Origin: Streptomyces flaveolus
GTDB taxonomy: Bacteria; Actinomycetota; Actinomycetes; Streptomycetales; Streptomycetaceae
Length of the DNA: 64,000 nucleotides
Direction of reading: 5' to 3'
NCBI RefSeq assembly: GCF_014648815.1
Contig: NZ_BMRV01000001.1
Location: 744,001 to 808,000, forward strand
Within the stretch, counting starts at the first letter, position 1. Each line of letters opens with the position of its first letter. Shown here piece after piece: positions 1 to 8,483 of this stretch. Made by a program: the position numbers and the translations under genes. Under the pieces are notes generated by a model. That model was given only the letters and a program-made list of their open reading frames with translations. It did not search any database and was not told where the DNA came from.

Positions 1-99
1 AAGGGCGACGTCGACGAACTCCAGGCGTACGCGGGCGCGCTGCGGGACCAGGACGTCATCGGCCTGGGCCACGAGACCGAGCCCTGCCTGTGCGGCTGA
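1..99 (+). CDS. C-terminal fragment of an unidentified protein
   Basis: Only the last 32 codons lie in the window, in frame 1, ending in TGA at 97-99. The tail is acidic and ends in TEPCLCG, with two closely spaced cysteines. Composition is typical of Streptomyces coding sequence, and a stem-loop follows directly, so I read it as the genuine end of a gene running into the window. The family cannot be named from this piece. Confidence 0.6.
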   Translation, partial: KGDVDELQAYAGALRDQDVIGLGHETEPCLCG

Positions 100-116
100 C
101 GCCGTTCGGTCCGTCG

Positions 117-145
117 CCGTCCGCGGCTCGTGCGGAGCCGGACGG
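117..145 (+). terminator. Stem-loop downstream of the partial gene
   Basis: CCGTCC and GGCTC pair with GAGCC and GGACGG around a GTGCG loop, with a 2-nt bulge on the left arm. It begins 17 nt after the stop codon. No T-run follows, which is common for Streptomyces terminators. The rest of 146-358 shows no gene and presumably holds the promoter of the next one. Confidence 0.5.
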
Positions 146-358
146 AACGGACCGCGCGCCGGGCCGCTGAGGGCCGAGCACAGAGCCGGGGCCGCCCGGC
201 CGGGGCCCTGGGCGGTCGACGGCAGGCGCGGCGGCTCCGGTCGCCGCGCCGATCCCGGGGCCCGTATCCCAGCGGTGAGGGCTCCAGCTGTCCGCTGCCC
301 CCACCGCCCTCGTCCCGCACAGCCGCCGACAGGCTCCGTCGGCGCCTACGCTCGCCGT

Positions 359-1111
359 ATGGCGTTCTCCCTCACCGTCCTCGGCACCGCCTCCCCGCAC
401 CCGGCCCCCGGGCGGCCCTGCTCCGGGTATCTGCTGCGTGGGGACGGGGCCGAGGTGTGGGTGGACGCCGGGGCCGGGACGTTCGCGGAGTTGCAGCGGC
501 ACACTGATCCGGCGCGGCTGAGCGCGATCTGGATCTCCCACCTCCACGCGGACCACACCGCCGACCTGCTGTCCGCGCTGTACGCCTTCGCCTACGGGGG
601 GATGGCCCCGCCCGCGCCCGTCCCCGTGTACGCCCCGCAGGGCTGCGCCGAGCGCCTGGCCGGGTTTTTCGGGCGCCCGGACACCACGTTCCTCGACGCG
701 TTCCTCGACTTCAGGCCGCTGCACGACGGCCACACCGCCCGCCACGGCGGCCTGCGCCTCACCGCCCGCGCCGTCCGGCACGACGTCGAGGCGTACGGAC
801 TGCGGGCCGAGTGCGCCGGCCGGGTCCTCGCCTACTCGGGGGACACCCGGCCGTGTGCCGCGCTCACCGGACTCGCCCGCGACGCCGACCTCTTGCTGTG
901 CGAGGCGGACATCGACGTGCATCGCGAAGGCGAACAGGTGCATCTGACGCCCGAGGACGCGGGCGACACCGCCCGCGAGGCCGGCGCCCGGCGCCTGCTC
1001 GTCACGCACGTCGGGCCCACGCTCACCCCCGAGGCGGCGACCGCACGGGCCGCCGCGGCGTTCGGCGGACGGACCGCCACCGCGCGCGAGGGCCACAGCA
1101 CCGTCGTCTGA
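359..1111 (+). CDS. MBL-fold metallo-hydrolase
   Basis: This is a 250-residue metallo-beta-lactamase-fold protein. The metal motif is H61-L-H63-A-D65-H66, and later conserved pieces include YSGDTR and a C-terminal VTHVGP. The length and the N-terminal MAFSLTVLGTASPHP resemble the ribonuclease Z/phosphodiesterase-like branch of the family, but the substrate cannot be read from sequence. The ATG at 359 was chosen because the beta-strand that opens the fold starts there; a longer in-frame start at 275 would add an Arg/Pro-rich segment unlike the family. It lies just upstream of the sugar-acid operon, separated by a regulatory region. No signal peptide is seen. Confidence 0.85.
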   Translation: MAFSLTVLGTASPHPAPGRPCSGYLLRGDGAEVWVDAGAGTFAELQRHTDPARLSAIWISHLHADHTADLLSALYAFAYGGMAPPAPVPVYAPQGCAERLAGFFGRPDTTFLDAFLDFRPLHDGHTARHGGLRLTARAVRHDVEAYGLRAECAGRVLAYSGDTRPCAALTGLARDADLLLCEADIDVHREGEQVHLTPEDAGDTAREAGARRLLVTHVGPTLTPEAATARAAAAFGGRTATAREGHSTVV

Positions 1112-1140
1112 GCGCGTCCGAACTTTCTTTGTCAGAAGCA

Positions 1141-1169
1141 TTGACGCGGCACTGCGCCCCTCCTACCTT
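1141..1169 (+). promoter_or_regulatory. Candidate sigma-70 type promoter of the gntR operon
   Basis: TTGACG (1141-1146) is followed after 17 nt by TACCTT (1164-1169), a good match to the HrdB-type -35/-10 pattern. It would start transcription near 1176, about 55 nt before the gntR ATG and just upstream of the TCATATATGA palindrome. Prediction from sequence only. Confidence 0.6.
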
Positions 1170-1190
1170 CAACGCGTCGTACTCCGTACG

Positions 1191-1200
1191 TCATATATGA
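1191..1200. promoter_or_regulatory. Palindromic operator candidate, TCATATATGA
   Basis: A perfect 10-bp AT-rich palindrome in an otherwise GC-rich leader, about 15 nt after the predicted transcription start and 31 nt before gntR. FCD-class GntR regulators commonly bind short AT-rich palindromes in their own promoter regions, so an autoregulatory roadblock site is a reasonable reading. A related GATATGTGAG lies just downstream (1206-1215). Confidence 0.5.
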
Positions 1201-1230
1201 GACGCGATATGTGAGATCCGAGAGGCGCGC

Positions 1231-1899
1231 ATGACCTCTGTGCCCACGCCGATCCCCTCCCGCACGCAGTACGTGCTGGAGGAGATCAAACGCCGCATCC
1301 TCACCGGACGCCTGACGCCCGGTCAGGCCCTGGTCGAGACCGACCTCGCCGCACAGTTCGGGGTGTCCAAGACACCGGTGCGCGAGGCGCTCAAGACCCT
1401 GGCCGGCACCGGACTGGTCGTGATGAGCCAGTACAAGGGCGTCACCGTGCGCATGGTGGACGCGGACATGGCGCGCGAGGTCTACGACGTGCGGCTGCTC
1501 CTGGAGCCGGAGGCACTCAAGCGCGCGGTCCGCCGCGGCGCCTCCCTGGACGCCGCCCGCGACGCGCTGTCCCGGGCCGACCAGGCCACGGACACGGCCG
1601 AACGGTCGCTCGCCAACCGCGAGTTCCACCGCGCCCTGTACGTACCGTGCGGCAACCCGCTGCTCGGCCGGATGCTCGACGAGGTGCGCGACCAGGCGGC
1701 CCTCGTCTCGGCCGTCGCCTGGGCCGCCGACCCCTCCTGGGAACGGGAGGCCGGTGAGCACCAGGAGATCCTGCGCCTCGCTCTCGCGGGCGACGCGGAC
1801 GGCGCGGCGAGCGCCCTCCACGCCCATATCGCGTCGTTCGTCGAGCGGGCCTTCCCGCACGCGGGAACCGAGGCCCAGGAAGAGGTCGGTCAGGCATGA
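1231..1899 (+). CDS. GntR-family regulator, FadR/FCD subfamily
   Basis: This 222-residue protein has an N-terminal winged helix-turn-helix (about residues 10-75, with VETDLAAQFGVSKTPVREALKTL) and an all-helical FCD effector domain (about 85-210) containing the typical NREFHRALY and a later AGEHQEIL metal-site region. FCD regulators usually bind sugar acids or other organic acids. As first gene of the catabolic operon, overlapping the next by ATGA, it is the likely local regulator that responds to a sugar-acid intermediate. A GAGAGG ribosome binding site lies 5 nt before the ATG. Whether it represses or activates is not visible. Confidence 0.9.
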   Translation: MTSVPTPIPSRTQYVLEEIKRRILTGRLTPGQALVETDLAAQFGVSKTPVREALKTLAGTGLVVMSQYKGVTVRMVDADMAREVYDVRLLLEPEALKRAVRRGASLDAARDALSRADQATDTAERSLANREFHRALYVPCGNPLLGRMLDEVRDQAALVSAVAWAADPSWEREAGEHQEILRLALAGDADGAASALHAHIASFVERAFPHAGTEAQEEVGQA

Positions 1900-2804
1900 C
1901 AACGACGTTCGAGACCCAGCGGACGGCCCTGGCCGACGTGGTGGCGATCCCGGTGACCCCGTTCGCCGAGGACGGCTCCGTCGACCCGGCCGGCTACCGG
2001 GCCCTGCTGCGTCGTCTCCTCGACGCCGGCATCACGACCCTCACCCCCAACGGCAACACCGGCGAGTTCTACGCCCTCTCCCCGGCCGAGCGCCGCCTGG
2101 TCACCGAACTGACGGTCGAGGAGGCCGGCGACCGGGCGGCCATCCTGGTCGGCGTGGGCCACGACGTGCCGACCGCGGTGGCCTCCGCGCAGCACGCCCG
2201 CGACCTGGGCGCCCAGATGGTGATGGTCCACCAGCCCGTCCACCCCTACGTCTCCCAGGGCGGCTGGGTCGACTACCACCGCGCGATCGCCGAGGCCGTG
2301 CCCGAACTGGGCGTCGTGCCCTACCTGCGCAACCCCCAGCTCCCCGGGGCCCGCCTCGCCGAACTCGCCGACCACTGCCCCAACGTCCTCGGCGTGAAGT
2401 ACGCCGTCCCGGACGCGGCCCGGTTCGCCGCCTTCGCCCGCGACGCCGGCCTCGAACGCTTCGTGTGGGTGGCGGGGCTCGCCGAGCCGTACGCGCCCTC
2501 CTACTTCTCCGCGGGCGCCACCGGCTTCACCTCGGGCCTGGTGAACGTCGCCCCGGCCGTCTCGCTGAACATGATCGAAGCGCTTCGATCCGGTGACTAT
2601 CCGGCCGCCATGAAGGTCTGGGAGCAGATCCGCCGCTTCGAGGAACTGCGCGCCGCCAACGGCTCCGCGAACAACGTCACCGTCGTCAAGGAGGCCCTCG
2701 CCTCCCTCGGGCTGTGCCGCCGCGAGGTCCGCCCGCCCAGCAAGCCGCTGCCCGACAGCGAGCGCGCCGAGGTCGCCGCGATCGCCGCGGGGTGGGCGAT
2801 ATGA
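1896..2804 (+). CDS. DHDPS/NAL-family aldolase or dehydratase for 2-keto-3-deoxy sugar acid
   Basis: This 302-residue TIM-barrel protein belongs to the dihydrodipicolinate synthase/N-acetylneuraminate lyase family. The Schiff-base lysine is K168 (GVKYA), the GTTGE-type motif appears as G53-N-T-G-E57, and the catalytic tyrosine is probably Y143 in YLRNP. With a GntR regulator before it and an IlvD/Edd dehydratase after it, lysine synthesis is unlikely. Family members in this setting convert 2-keto-3-deoxy sugar acids: KDG aldolase, L-2-keto-3-deoxyarabonate dehydratase, or 5-dehydro-4-deoxyglucarate dehydratase. The last two give alpha-ketoglutarate semialdehyde, for which a dehydrogenase gene lies at 23630. 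The start overlaps gntR by ATGA. Confidence 0.85.
   Translation: MTTTFETQRTALADVVAIPVTPFAEDGSVDPAGYRALLRRLLDAGITTLTPNGNTGEFYALSPAERRLVTELTVEEAGDRAAILVGVGHDVPTAVASAQHARDLGAQMVMVHQPVHPYVSQGGWVDYHRAIAEAVPELGVVPYLRNPQLPGARLAELADHCPNVLGVKYAVPDAARFAAFARDAGLERFVWVAGLAEPYAPSYFSAGATGFTSGLVNVAPAVSLNMIEALRSGDYPAAMKVWEQIRRFEELRAANGSANNVTVVKEALASLGLCRREVRPPSKPLPDSERAEVAAIAAGWAI
2573..2590. promoter_or_regulatory. 18-bp perfect palindrome with AAGCGCTT core, intragenic
   Basis: GATCGAAGCGCTTCGATC reads identically on both strands. It lies inside the DHDPS-family gene, about 210 nt upstream of the dehydratase start. The AANCGNTT core is typical of LacI-family operators. The same AAGCGCTT core recurs at 4573, 10049 and 11048. 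Confidence 0.45.
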
Positions 2805-4531
2805 CGGCCGGGAAGTCCCCCGAAGAGTTCCGCAGCCACCAGTGGTACGGCACCGACGGCCTGCGCTCGTTCAGTCACCGAGCCCGCACCCGCCAGCTCG
2901 GCTACCTGCCCGAGGAGCACCTCGGCAAGCCGGTCATCGCGATCCTCAACACCTGGTCCGACATCAACCCCTGCCACGTCCACCTCCGCGACCGCGCCCA
3001 GGCCGTGAAGCGCGGCGTGTGGCAGGCGGGCGGCTTCCCGCTGGAGTTCCCGGTCTCCACGCTCAGCGAGACCTTCCAGAAGCCGACCCCGATGCTCTAC
3101 CGCAACCTGCTCGCGATGGAGACCGAGGAGCTGCTGCGCTCCTACCCGGTCGACGGCGCCGTGCTGATGGGCGGCTGCGACAAGTCCACGCCCGCCCTGC
3201 TCATGGGCGCCGCCAGCGCCGACCTGCCGGCGGTGTTCGTGCCCGCCGGACCCATGCTCCCCGGGCACTGGCGCGGCGAGACCCTCGGTTCCGGCACCGA
3301 CATGTGGAAGTACTGGGACGACAAGCGGGCCGGCCTCATCGGTGACTGCGAGATGCAGGAGCTGGAGAGCGGACTGGCCCGCTCGCCCGGCCACTGCATG
3401 ACGATGGGCACCGCCTCCACGCTGACCGCCGCCGCCGAGGCCCTCGGCGTCACGGTCCCGGGCGCCTCCAGCATCCCGGCCGTCGACTCCGGGCACGACC
3501 GGATGGCCGCCGCGGCCGGGCTGCGCATCGTCGAGCTGGTCCGCAAGGACCGCAGGCTGAGCGACATCCTCACCGCCGACGCCTTCGAGGACGCCGTCAC
3601 CACCGTGCTCGGCCTCGGCGGCTCCACCAACGCCGTGATCCACCTGATCGCCATGGCGGGCCGCGCGGGTGTCACCCTCACCCTCGACGACTTCGACCGC
3701 ATCGCCCGTACCGTCCCGGTGCTGGCCAACGTCCGTCCCGGCGGACAGACGTACCTGATGGAGGACTTCCACTTCGCCGGGGGCCTGCCCGGCTTCCTCT
3801 CCCGCATCCCCGACCTGCTCCACCTCGACCGTCCCACCGTCTCGTACGACACGATGCGCGAGCAGCTGGACGGTGCCCTCGTCCACGACGACGACGTCAT
3901 CCGGCCCCGGCACAACCCGGTCGCGGCCGAGGGCGGGGTCGCCGTCCTGCGCGGCAACCTCTGCCCGGACGGCGCCGTCATCAAGCACATCGCCGCCGAA
4001 CCGCACCTGCTCAAGCACACCGGTCCCGCCGTGGTCTTCGACGACTACAGGACCATGCAGCGCACCATCAACGACCCGGAACTGAACATCACCGCCGACA
4101 GCGTGCTGGTGCTCCGAAACGCCGGCCCCAAGGGCGGCCCGGGCATGCCCGAGTACGGCATGCTGCCCATCCCCGACCACCTGCTCAAGCAGGGCGTGCG
4201 GGACATGGTGCGGATCTCCGACGCCCGGATGAGCGGCACGAGCTACGGCGCGTGCGTGCTGCACGTGGCACCCGAGTCGTACGTCGGCGGACCGCTCGCG
4301 CTGGTGCGCACCGGCGACTCGATCACCCTCGACGTCGAGGCGCGCTCCCTCCAGCTCCATGTGGACGACGAGGAACTGGAGCGCCGCAGGGCCGCGTGGA
4401 CACCGCCGCCCGCCCGCTACGAACGCGGCTACGGCGCGCTCTACAACGAACAGATCACCCAGGCCGACACCGGCTGCGACTTCGCGTTCCTGGCCCGCCC
4501 GGGCACGGTGCAGGACCCGTACGCCGGCTGA
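2801..4531 (+). CDS. IlvD/Edd-family sugar-acid dehydratase
   Basis: This 576-residue member of the dihydroxy-acid/6-phosphogluconate dehydratase family has the three expected Fe-S ligand cysteines: C58 in NTWSDINPC, C126 in GGCDKSTP, and C199 in GHCMTMGTAST. Size and the SDINPCH and FPLEFP segments fit the branch acting on pentonates and hexonates (L-arabonate, D-xylonate, D-galactonate) better than biosynthetic IlvD. The expected reaction is dehydration of a sugar acid to its 2-keto-3-deoxy acid, the substrate of the preceding gene product. The ATG at 2801 overlaps the previous stop (ATGA), so the genes are translationally coupled. The exact substrate is inferred only. Confidence 0.87.
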   Translation: MTAGKSPEEFRSHQWYGTDGLRSFSHRARTRQLGYLPEEHLGKPVIAILNTWSDINPCHVHLRDRAQAVKRGVWQAGGFPLEFPVSTLSETFQKPTPMLYRNLLAMETEELLRSYPVDGAVLMGGCDKSTPALLMGAASADLPAVFVPAGPMLPGHWRGETLGSGTDMWKYWDDKRAGLIGDCEMQELESGLARSPGHCMTMGTASTLTAAAEALGVTVPGASSIPAVDSGHDRMAAAAGLRIVELVRKDRRLSDILTADAFEDAVTTVLGLGGSTNAVIHLIAMAGRAGVTLTLDDFDRIARTVPVLANVRPGGQTYLMEDFHFAGGLPGFLSRIPDLLHLDRPTVSYDTMREQLDGALVHDDDVIRPRHNPVAAEGGVAVLRGNLCPDGAVIKHIAAEPHLLKHTGPAVVFDDYRTMQRTINDPELNITADSVLVLRNAGPKGGPGMPEYGMLPIPDHLLKQGVRDMVRISDARMSGTSYGACVLHVAPESYVGGPLALVRTGDSITLDVEARSLQLHVDDEELERRRAAWTPPPARYERGYGALYNEQITQADTGCDFAFLARPGTVQDPYAG

Positions 4532-4570
4532 CCCCGCGGCAGCGGGACACCGCACACCCACGCACCCGGA

Positions 4571-4582
4571 GAAAGCGCTTCC
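4571..4582. promoter_or_regulatory. LacI-type operator candidate upstream of the permease genes
   Basis: GAAAGCGCTTCC contains the palindrome AAGCGCTT (4573-4580) in the 124-nt gap between the dehydratase and the first permease, 74 nt before the ATG. This is the largest gap inside the operon and a sensible place for an internal promoter under repressor control. No LacI-family gene is in the window, so the cognate regulator would be encoded elsewhere. Confidence 0.5.
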
Positions 4583-4655
4583 CGCGCCGCCCCGGCGCCG
4601 CAGGCGCACCGCACGCGCACCACCCACGCACGACGTACCAGAACGGAGAACTGTC

Positions 4656-5594
4656 ATGGCCCAAGCCGCAGCCGTGGCGAAACCGCCCGCGCCACCCCGG
4701 CGGCGCCGCCGTGCCTCCGCCACGCCGCGCAGGCTCCCGTACCTGCTGATCGGTCCGGCCGCCCTGCTGATGCTGGGCTTCATCGCCTACCCGGTCATCA
4801 GCGTCTTCTACTACAGCCTGCAGGACTACAACCCCACCAAGCCGTGGCGCAACGGCTTCGCGGGCCTCGACAACTTCGTCAAGATCTTCACCGACGACCC
4901 GCAGTTCTGGGACACCCTCGTCTTCAGCGCCAAGTGGGTCTTCGTCGAGGTCGGCCTCCAGCTGCTGTTCGGCCTGGCGCTGGCGCTCATCGTCAACCAG
5001 ACCTTCGTGGGCCGGGGGATCGGACGCGCCCTGGTCTTCTCCCCGTGGGCCGTCTCCGGCGTGCTGACCTCCGCGATCTGGGTGCTGCTCTACAACTCCC
5101 AGACCGGCATCACCCGTTACCTCGCCGACATGGGCATCGGCTCGTACGGCACCAGCTGGCTGTCGGACACCTCGACCGTGTTCTCCGCGGCGGTGGTCGC
5201 CGACCTGTGGCGCGGTGTGCCCTTCTTCGCGATCCTCATCCTCGCCGACCTCCAGTCCGTCTCGAAGGACCTGTACGAGGCCGCCGAGGTGGACGGGGCC
5301 AGCCGGATCAAGCAGTTCTGGCACATCACGCTGCCCCACCTGAAGGACGCCATCATCCTGTCCACCCTGCTGCGCGCGGTGTGGGAGTTCAACAACGTGG
5401 ACCTGCTCTACACCCTGACCGGCGGCGGACCCGCGGGCGAGACCACGACCCTGCCCCTCTACATCGCCAACACCAGTGTCGACGCGCACAACTTCGGCTA
5501 CGCGTCGGCCCTCACCACGGTCGCGTTCGCGATCCTGCTCTTCTGCTCGATCGTCTACCTGCGGCTGAGCAAGTTCGGAGGCGAGAACAAGTGA
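4656..5594 (+). CDS. Carbohydrate ABC transporter permease (MalF/UgpA type)
   Basis: The 312-residue product has a basic N-terminus (PPAPPRRRRRASATPRR), about six membrane segments, and the cytoplasmic EAA loop near EAAEVDGASRIKQFWHITLPHLK, which docks the ATPase. This is the first permease of a CUT1-type sugar importer; its partner is the next gene. The ATG at 4656 follows GGAGAA at suitable spacing. No ATPase is encoded nearby. In Streptomyces, several sugar importers share the MsiK ATPase, so that is the likely energiser. The substrate is probably a pectin-derived oligosaccharide or its sugar, judged from context. Confidence 0.9.
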   Translation: MAQAAAVAKPPAPPRRRRRASATPRRLPYLLIGPAALLMLGFIAYPVISVFYYSLQDYNPTKPWRNGFAGLDNFVKIFTDDPQFWDTLVFSAKWVFVEVGLQLLFGLALALIVNQTFVGRGIGRALVFSPWAVSGVLTSAIWVLLYNSQTGITRYLADMGIGSYGTSWLSDTSTVFSAAVVADLWRGVPFFAILILADLQSVSKDLYEAAEVDGASRIKQFWHITLPHLKDAIILSTLLRAVWEFNNVDLLYTLTGGGPAGETTTLPLYIANTSVDAHNFGYASALTTVAFAILLFCSIVYLRLSKFGGENK

Positions 5595-6487
5595 TCATCA
5601 AGGAGGCCCCCGCGCCCACCCCCGCGCCCGTGCGGGCCGGCCAGGAACCGCCGCGCCCCACGAAGAAGCGCCCCGCCTGGGACGAGGTCCCCCGCTGGCA
5701 GGTCTACCTGCCGCTCGGCATCTACCTGGTCTTCACCCTGATCCCGTTCTACTGGATCCTGCTCTTCGCGGTGCGCCCGGCCGGCTCGACCTCGCTCGTG
5801 CCCTGGCCCCTCACCTTCGAGCACTTCGAGAAGGTGTGGACCGACCGCGCCTTCGGCACCTTCTTCCAGAACAGCGTGCTGGTCGGCCTCGCCACCCTGG
5901 TCATGACGACGCTCGTCGCCCTGGCCGGCGGCTACGCCCTCGCCCGGTTCGACTTCAAGGTCAAGCGGGGCTTCATGCTCGCCCTGCTCTGCTCCCAGTT
6001 CGTGCCCGGCGCGCTGCTGCTGGTCCCGCTGTTCGAGATCTTCGCCGAGCTGAAGATGATCAACTCGCTCGGCAGTGTCATCATCGCCGAGACCGTCTTC
6101 CAGCTGCCGCTGTCGATGATCCTGATCAGCAACTTCATCAAGAACGTGCCGTACTCCCTGGAGGAGGCCGCCTGGGTCGACGGCTGCGGACGGTTCCGGG
6201 CCTTCCGGATCGTCGTGCTGCCGCTGCTGCGCCCCGGCCTGATCGCCGTCGGCTCCTTCGCCTTCGTGCACTCCTGGAACCACTTCCTGTTCGCCCTGAT
6301 GTTCCTCAACGACCAGGGCAAGCAGACCATCCCGGTCGGCCTCAACACCCTGATGAGCGCGGACAGCGTCGACCTCGGCGCGCTCGCCGCCGGCGGCATC
6401 ATCGCCGCCGTGCCCGTCGTGCTCGTCTTCGCCTTCATCCAGAAGTGGCTGATCACCGGCTTCAGCGCGGGGGCGGTGAAGGGATGA
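5591..6487 (+). CDS. Carbohydrate ABC transporter permease (MalG/UgpE type)
   Basis: The 298-residue product has six predicted membrane segments and the EAA motif EEAAWVDGCGRFRAFRIVVLPLLRPG. It pairs with the preceding permease as the heterodimeric channel of a CUT1-type importer. The GTG start overlaps the upstream stop (GTGA), so the two subunits are co-translated. The N-terminal 35 residues are Pro/Lys-rich and cytoplasmic. The solute-binding lipoprotein that probably feeds it is encoded 4.7 kb downstream rather than next door. Confidence 0.9.
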   Translation: MIIKEAPAPTPAPVRAGQEPPRPTKKRPAWDEVPRWQVYLPLGIYLVFTLIPFYWILLFAVRPAGSTSLVPWPLTFEHFEKVWTDRAFGTFFQNSVLVGLATLVMTTLVALAGGYALARFDFKVKRGFMLALLCSQFVPGALLLVPLFEIFAELKMINSLGSVIIAETVFQLPLSMILISNFIKNVPYSLEEAAWVDGCGRFRAFRIVVLPLLRPGLIAVGSFAFVHSWNHFLFALMFLNDQGKQTIPVGLNTLMSADSVDLGALAAGGIIAAVPVVLVFAFIQKWLITGFSAGAVKG

Positions 6488-7641
6488 GCCGGGTCCCCGT
6501 CGTCCTCGCCGGCGCCCGCGGCCATGGCCGCTGGCACGTCGCCAACATCCGCCGCCTGGAGCGGGCGGGCCTGGTCCGCCTGGCCGGCATCTGCGAGCTC
6601 ACCCCGCTGACCGAGCAGGAGGCCGGCGGTGAACTCCCCGAGCAGTCCGCCGACTTCGGCGCCCTGCTCGACTCCACCGGCGCACGGATCGCCGTGATCT
6701 GCACGCCGATCCCCACGCACACCGACCTCGCGCTGACCGCCGCCCGCCGGGGCGTGCACCTGCTGCTGGAGAAGCCCCCGGCACCGTCGTACGCCGAGTT
6801 CCGGCGCATGGCCGACGGGGTCGCCGAGGCCGGCGTCGCCTGCCAGGTCGGATTCCAGTCGCTGGGCTCGCACGCCGTGCCCGCGATCCGCGCGCTGATC
6901 GCCGAGGGCGCGGTCGGCGAGGTGGTGGGCGTCGGCGGGGCCGGGGCCTGGGTGCGCGACGAGGCCTACTTCCGCCGGGCGCCCTGGGCGGGCCGGCGGC
7001 GGCTGGACGGCGCCGACGTGATCGACGGCGCGCTGACCAACCCCCTCGCGCACGCCGTCGCCACCGCCCTCGCGCTGGGTGGCACCACCCGCGCCGAGGA
7101 CGTCGCCGGCATCGAGGCCGAGCTGAGCCACGCCAACGACATCGAGGCCGACGACACCTCCTGCGTGCGGATCACCACCGCGCGGGGCCACCGCGTCACC
7201 GTCGCCGCCACCCTGTGCGCGGAGCGGGCCGAGGAGCCGTACGTCCTGGTGCACGGCAGCCGCGGCCGGATCACCTTCTGGTACAAGCAGGACCGCGTCC
7301 TGCTCCAGCGTGCCGGCCACGGACCCGAGGAGTACGACCACGGTCGCACCGACCTGCTGGAGAACCTGGTCGACCACCTCACCACCGGCGCCGGCCTGCT
7401 GGTCCCGCCGGACGAGACCGGCGCGTTCATGAAGGTCGTGGAGGCCATCCGCCGGGCCCCCGACCCGGAGCCGCTGCCCGACGGCGCCTGGCACCGCGTC
7501 CCCGGCGAGAGCCGCCGCGTGGTCCCCGGCATCGACGGACTCGTGGCCGCCGCCGCCGACACCCTCTCCCTGTACTCCGAACTCGGTGCCCCGTGGGCGC
7601 CGCGCACGGAGCACCCGCTGAAAGAGGTGAGCACCCGATGA
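6484..7641 (+). CDS. Gfo/Idh/MocA-family NAD(P)-dependent oxidoreductase
   Basis: The 385-residue protein has a Rossmann fold at the N-terminus (glycine-rich VVLAGARGHGRWH), the family's catalytic E96-K97-P-P, and a C-terminal alpha/beta substrate domain. Members oxidise sugars and sugar derivatives. L-arabinose 1-dehydrogenase of the Azospirillum non-phosphorylating pathway belongs to this family, as does glucose-fructose oxidoreductase. In this operon it could make the lactone whose acid is dehydrated by the IlvD/Edd enzyme. It overlaps both neighbours by ATGA. Other substrates, such as uronates or inositols, remain possible. Confidence 0.87.
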   Translation: MSRVPVVLAGARGHGRWHVANIRRLERAGLVRLAGICELTPLTEQEAGGELPEQSADFGALLDSTGARIAVICTPIPTHTDLALTAARRGVHLLLEKPPAPSYAEFRRMADGVAEAGVACQVGFQSLGSHAVPAIRALIAEGAVGEVVGVGGAGAWVRDEAYFRRAPWAGRRRLDGADVIDGALTNPLAHAVATALALGGTTRAEDVAGIEAELSHANDIEADDTSCVRITTARGHRVTVAATLCAERAEEPYVLVHGSRGRITFWYKQDRVLLQRAGHGPEEYDHGRTDLLENLVDHLTTGAGLLVPPDETGAFMKVVEAIRRAPDPEPLPDGAWHRVPGESRRVVPGIDGLVAAAADTLSLYSELGAPWAPRTEHPLKEVSTR

Positions 7642-8483
7642 CCGGCACCGACTCCCCGGTGCTGCGCGTGGCGGGCCGCCCCGTCGGCCGGTACGTCGTC
7701 CGGCCCGAGCTGCCCGTCCGGCTCTCCCCGCGCCCCTACCTGCACCCCGTCACCACCCTGGCCGGCACCGTCGTCACCGAGTTCAACCCCGCCGACCACC
7801 TCCATCACCTCGGCGTCGGTGTCGCCGTTCCCGACGTCGAGGGCCACAACTTCTGGGGCGGACGCACCTACGTCCGCGACCAGGGGCCGACCGAGCTCGC
7901 CAACCACGGCGCCCAGCGGCACGCCGCCTTCCAGCTCCGCGACCCCGACGGCTTCGTCGAGGAGCTGCGCTGGGTCGCCGCCGGCGCCGAGCTGCTGCGC
8001 GAGCGCCGCACCGTCGCGGCCACCGGACTCACGGACACCGCCTGGGCGCTGGACTTCACCTTCTCCCTCACCAACGTCACCCCGGACCCCCTCACCATCG
8101 GCAGCCCCGCCACCAACGGGCGCCCCGGCGCGGCCTACGGCGGCTTCTTCTGGCGGGCCCGCAAGGAGAGCGCGGCCCCGCACGTCTTCACCGCCGACCG
8201 CGAGGGCGAGCAGCAGGTCCACGGCAGCCCCGCCGACTGGCTCGCCCTCACCGGCGACACCTGGTCGCTGGTGTTCGCCGGGGCCACCGAACGGACCCGG
8301 CGCGACCCGTGGTTCGTGCGCACCGAGGAGTACCCGGGCGTCGGCTCCTCCCTGGCCCACGACGAGCGGCTCGCGCTCGCCCCCGGGGACACCCTCGTCC
8401 GCCGTGTCGTCACCGTCGTCGCCGACGGCCGCCTGGACGCCGACGGCGCCGCGACCCTCGTACGCAAGGCGGTGAGCCCGTGA
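7638..8483 (+). CDS. PmoA-like DUF6807 protein
   Basis: The 281-residue protein matches what I recall of the DUF6807 or PmoA-like family: an early segment RPYLHPVTTLAGTVVTEFNPADHLHHLGVGVAV, then HNFWGGRTYV, with a beta-sandwich-like composition and several conserved histidines (DHLHHLG). It has no signal peptide, so it is probably cytoplasmic. The family often sits beside Gfo/Idh/MocA dehydrogenases and glycosidases in carbohydrate loci, as here, but its reaction is unknown to me. It overlaps both neighbouring genes by 4 nt. A lactonase or mutarotase-like role would fill a gap in the proposed pathway but is speculation. Confidence 0.75.
   Translation: MTGTDSPVLRVAGRPVGRYVVRPELPVRLSPRPYLHPVTTLAGTVVTEFNPADHLHHLGVGVAVPDVEGHNFWGGRTYVRDQGPTELANHGAQRHAAFQLRDPDGFVEELRWVAAGAELLRERRTVAATGLTDTAWALDFTFSLTNVTPDPLTIGSPATNGRPGAAYGGFFWRARKESAAPHVFTADREGEQQVHGSPADWLALTGDTWSLVFAGATERTRRDPWFVRTEEYPGVGSSLAHDERLALAPGDTLVRRVVTVVADGRLDADGAATLVRKAVSP

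Noticed and set aside
359..1111. MBL-fold protein as the missing sugar lactonase
   Set aside because: The fold includes some lactonases, but this one looks closer to RNase Z-like phosphodiesterases, and it is separated from the operon by a promoter.
2597..4783. Very long minus-strand open frame opposite the dehydratase gene
   Set aside because: It mirrors a clear plus-strand gene, is Gly/Val/Arg-rich and has no motif; such antisense frames are expected at this GC.
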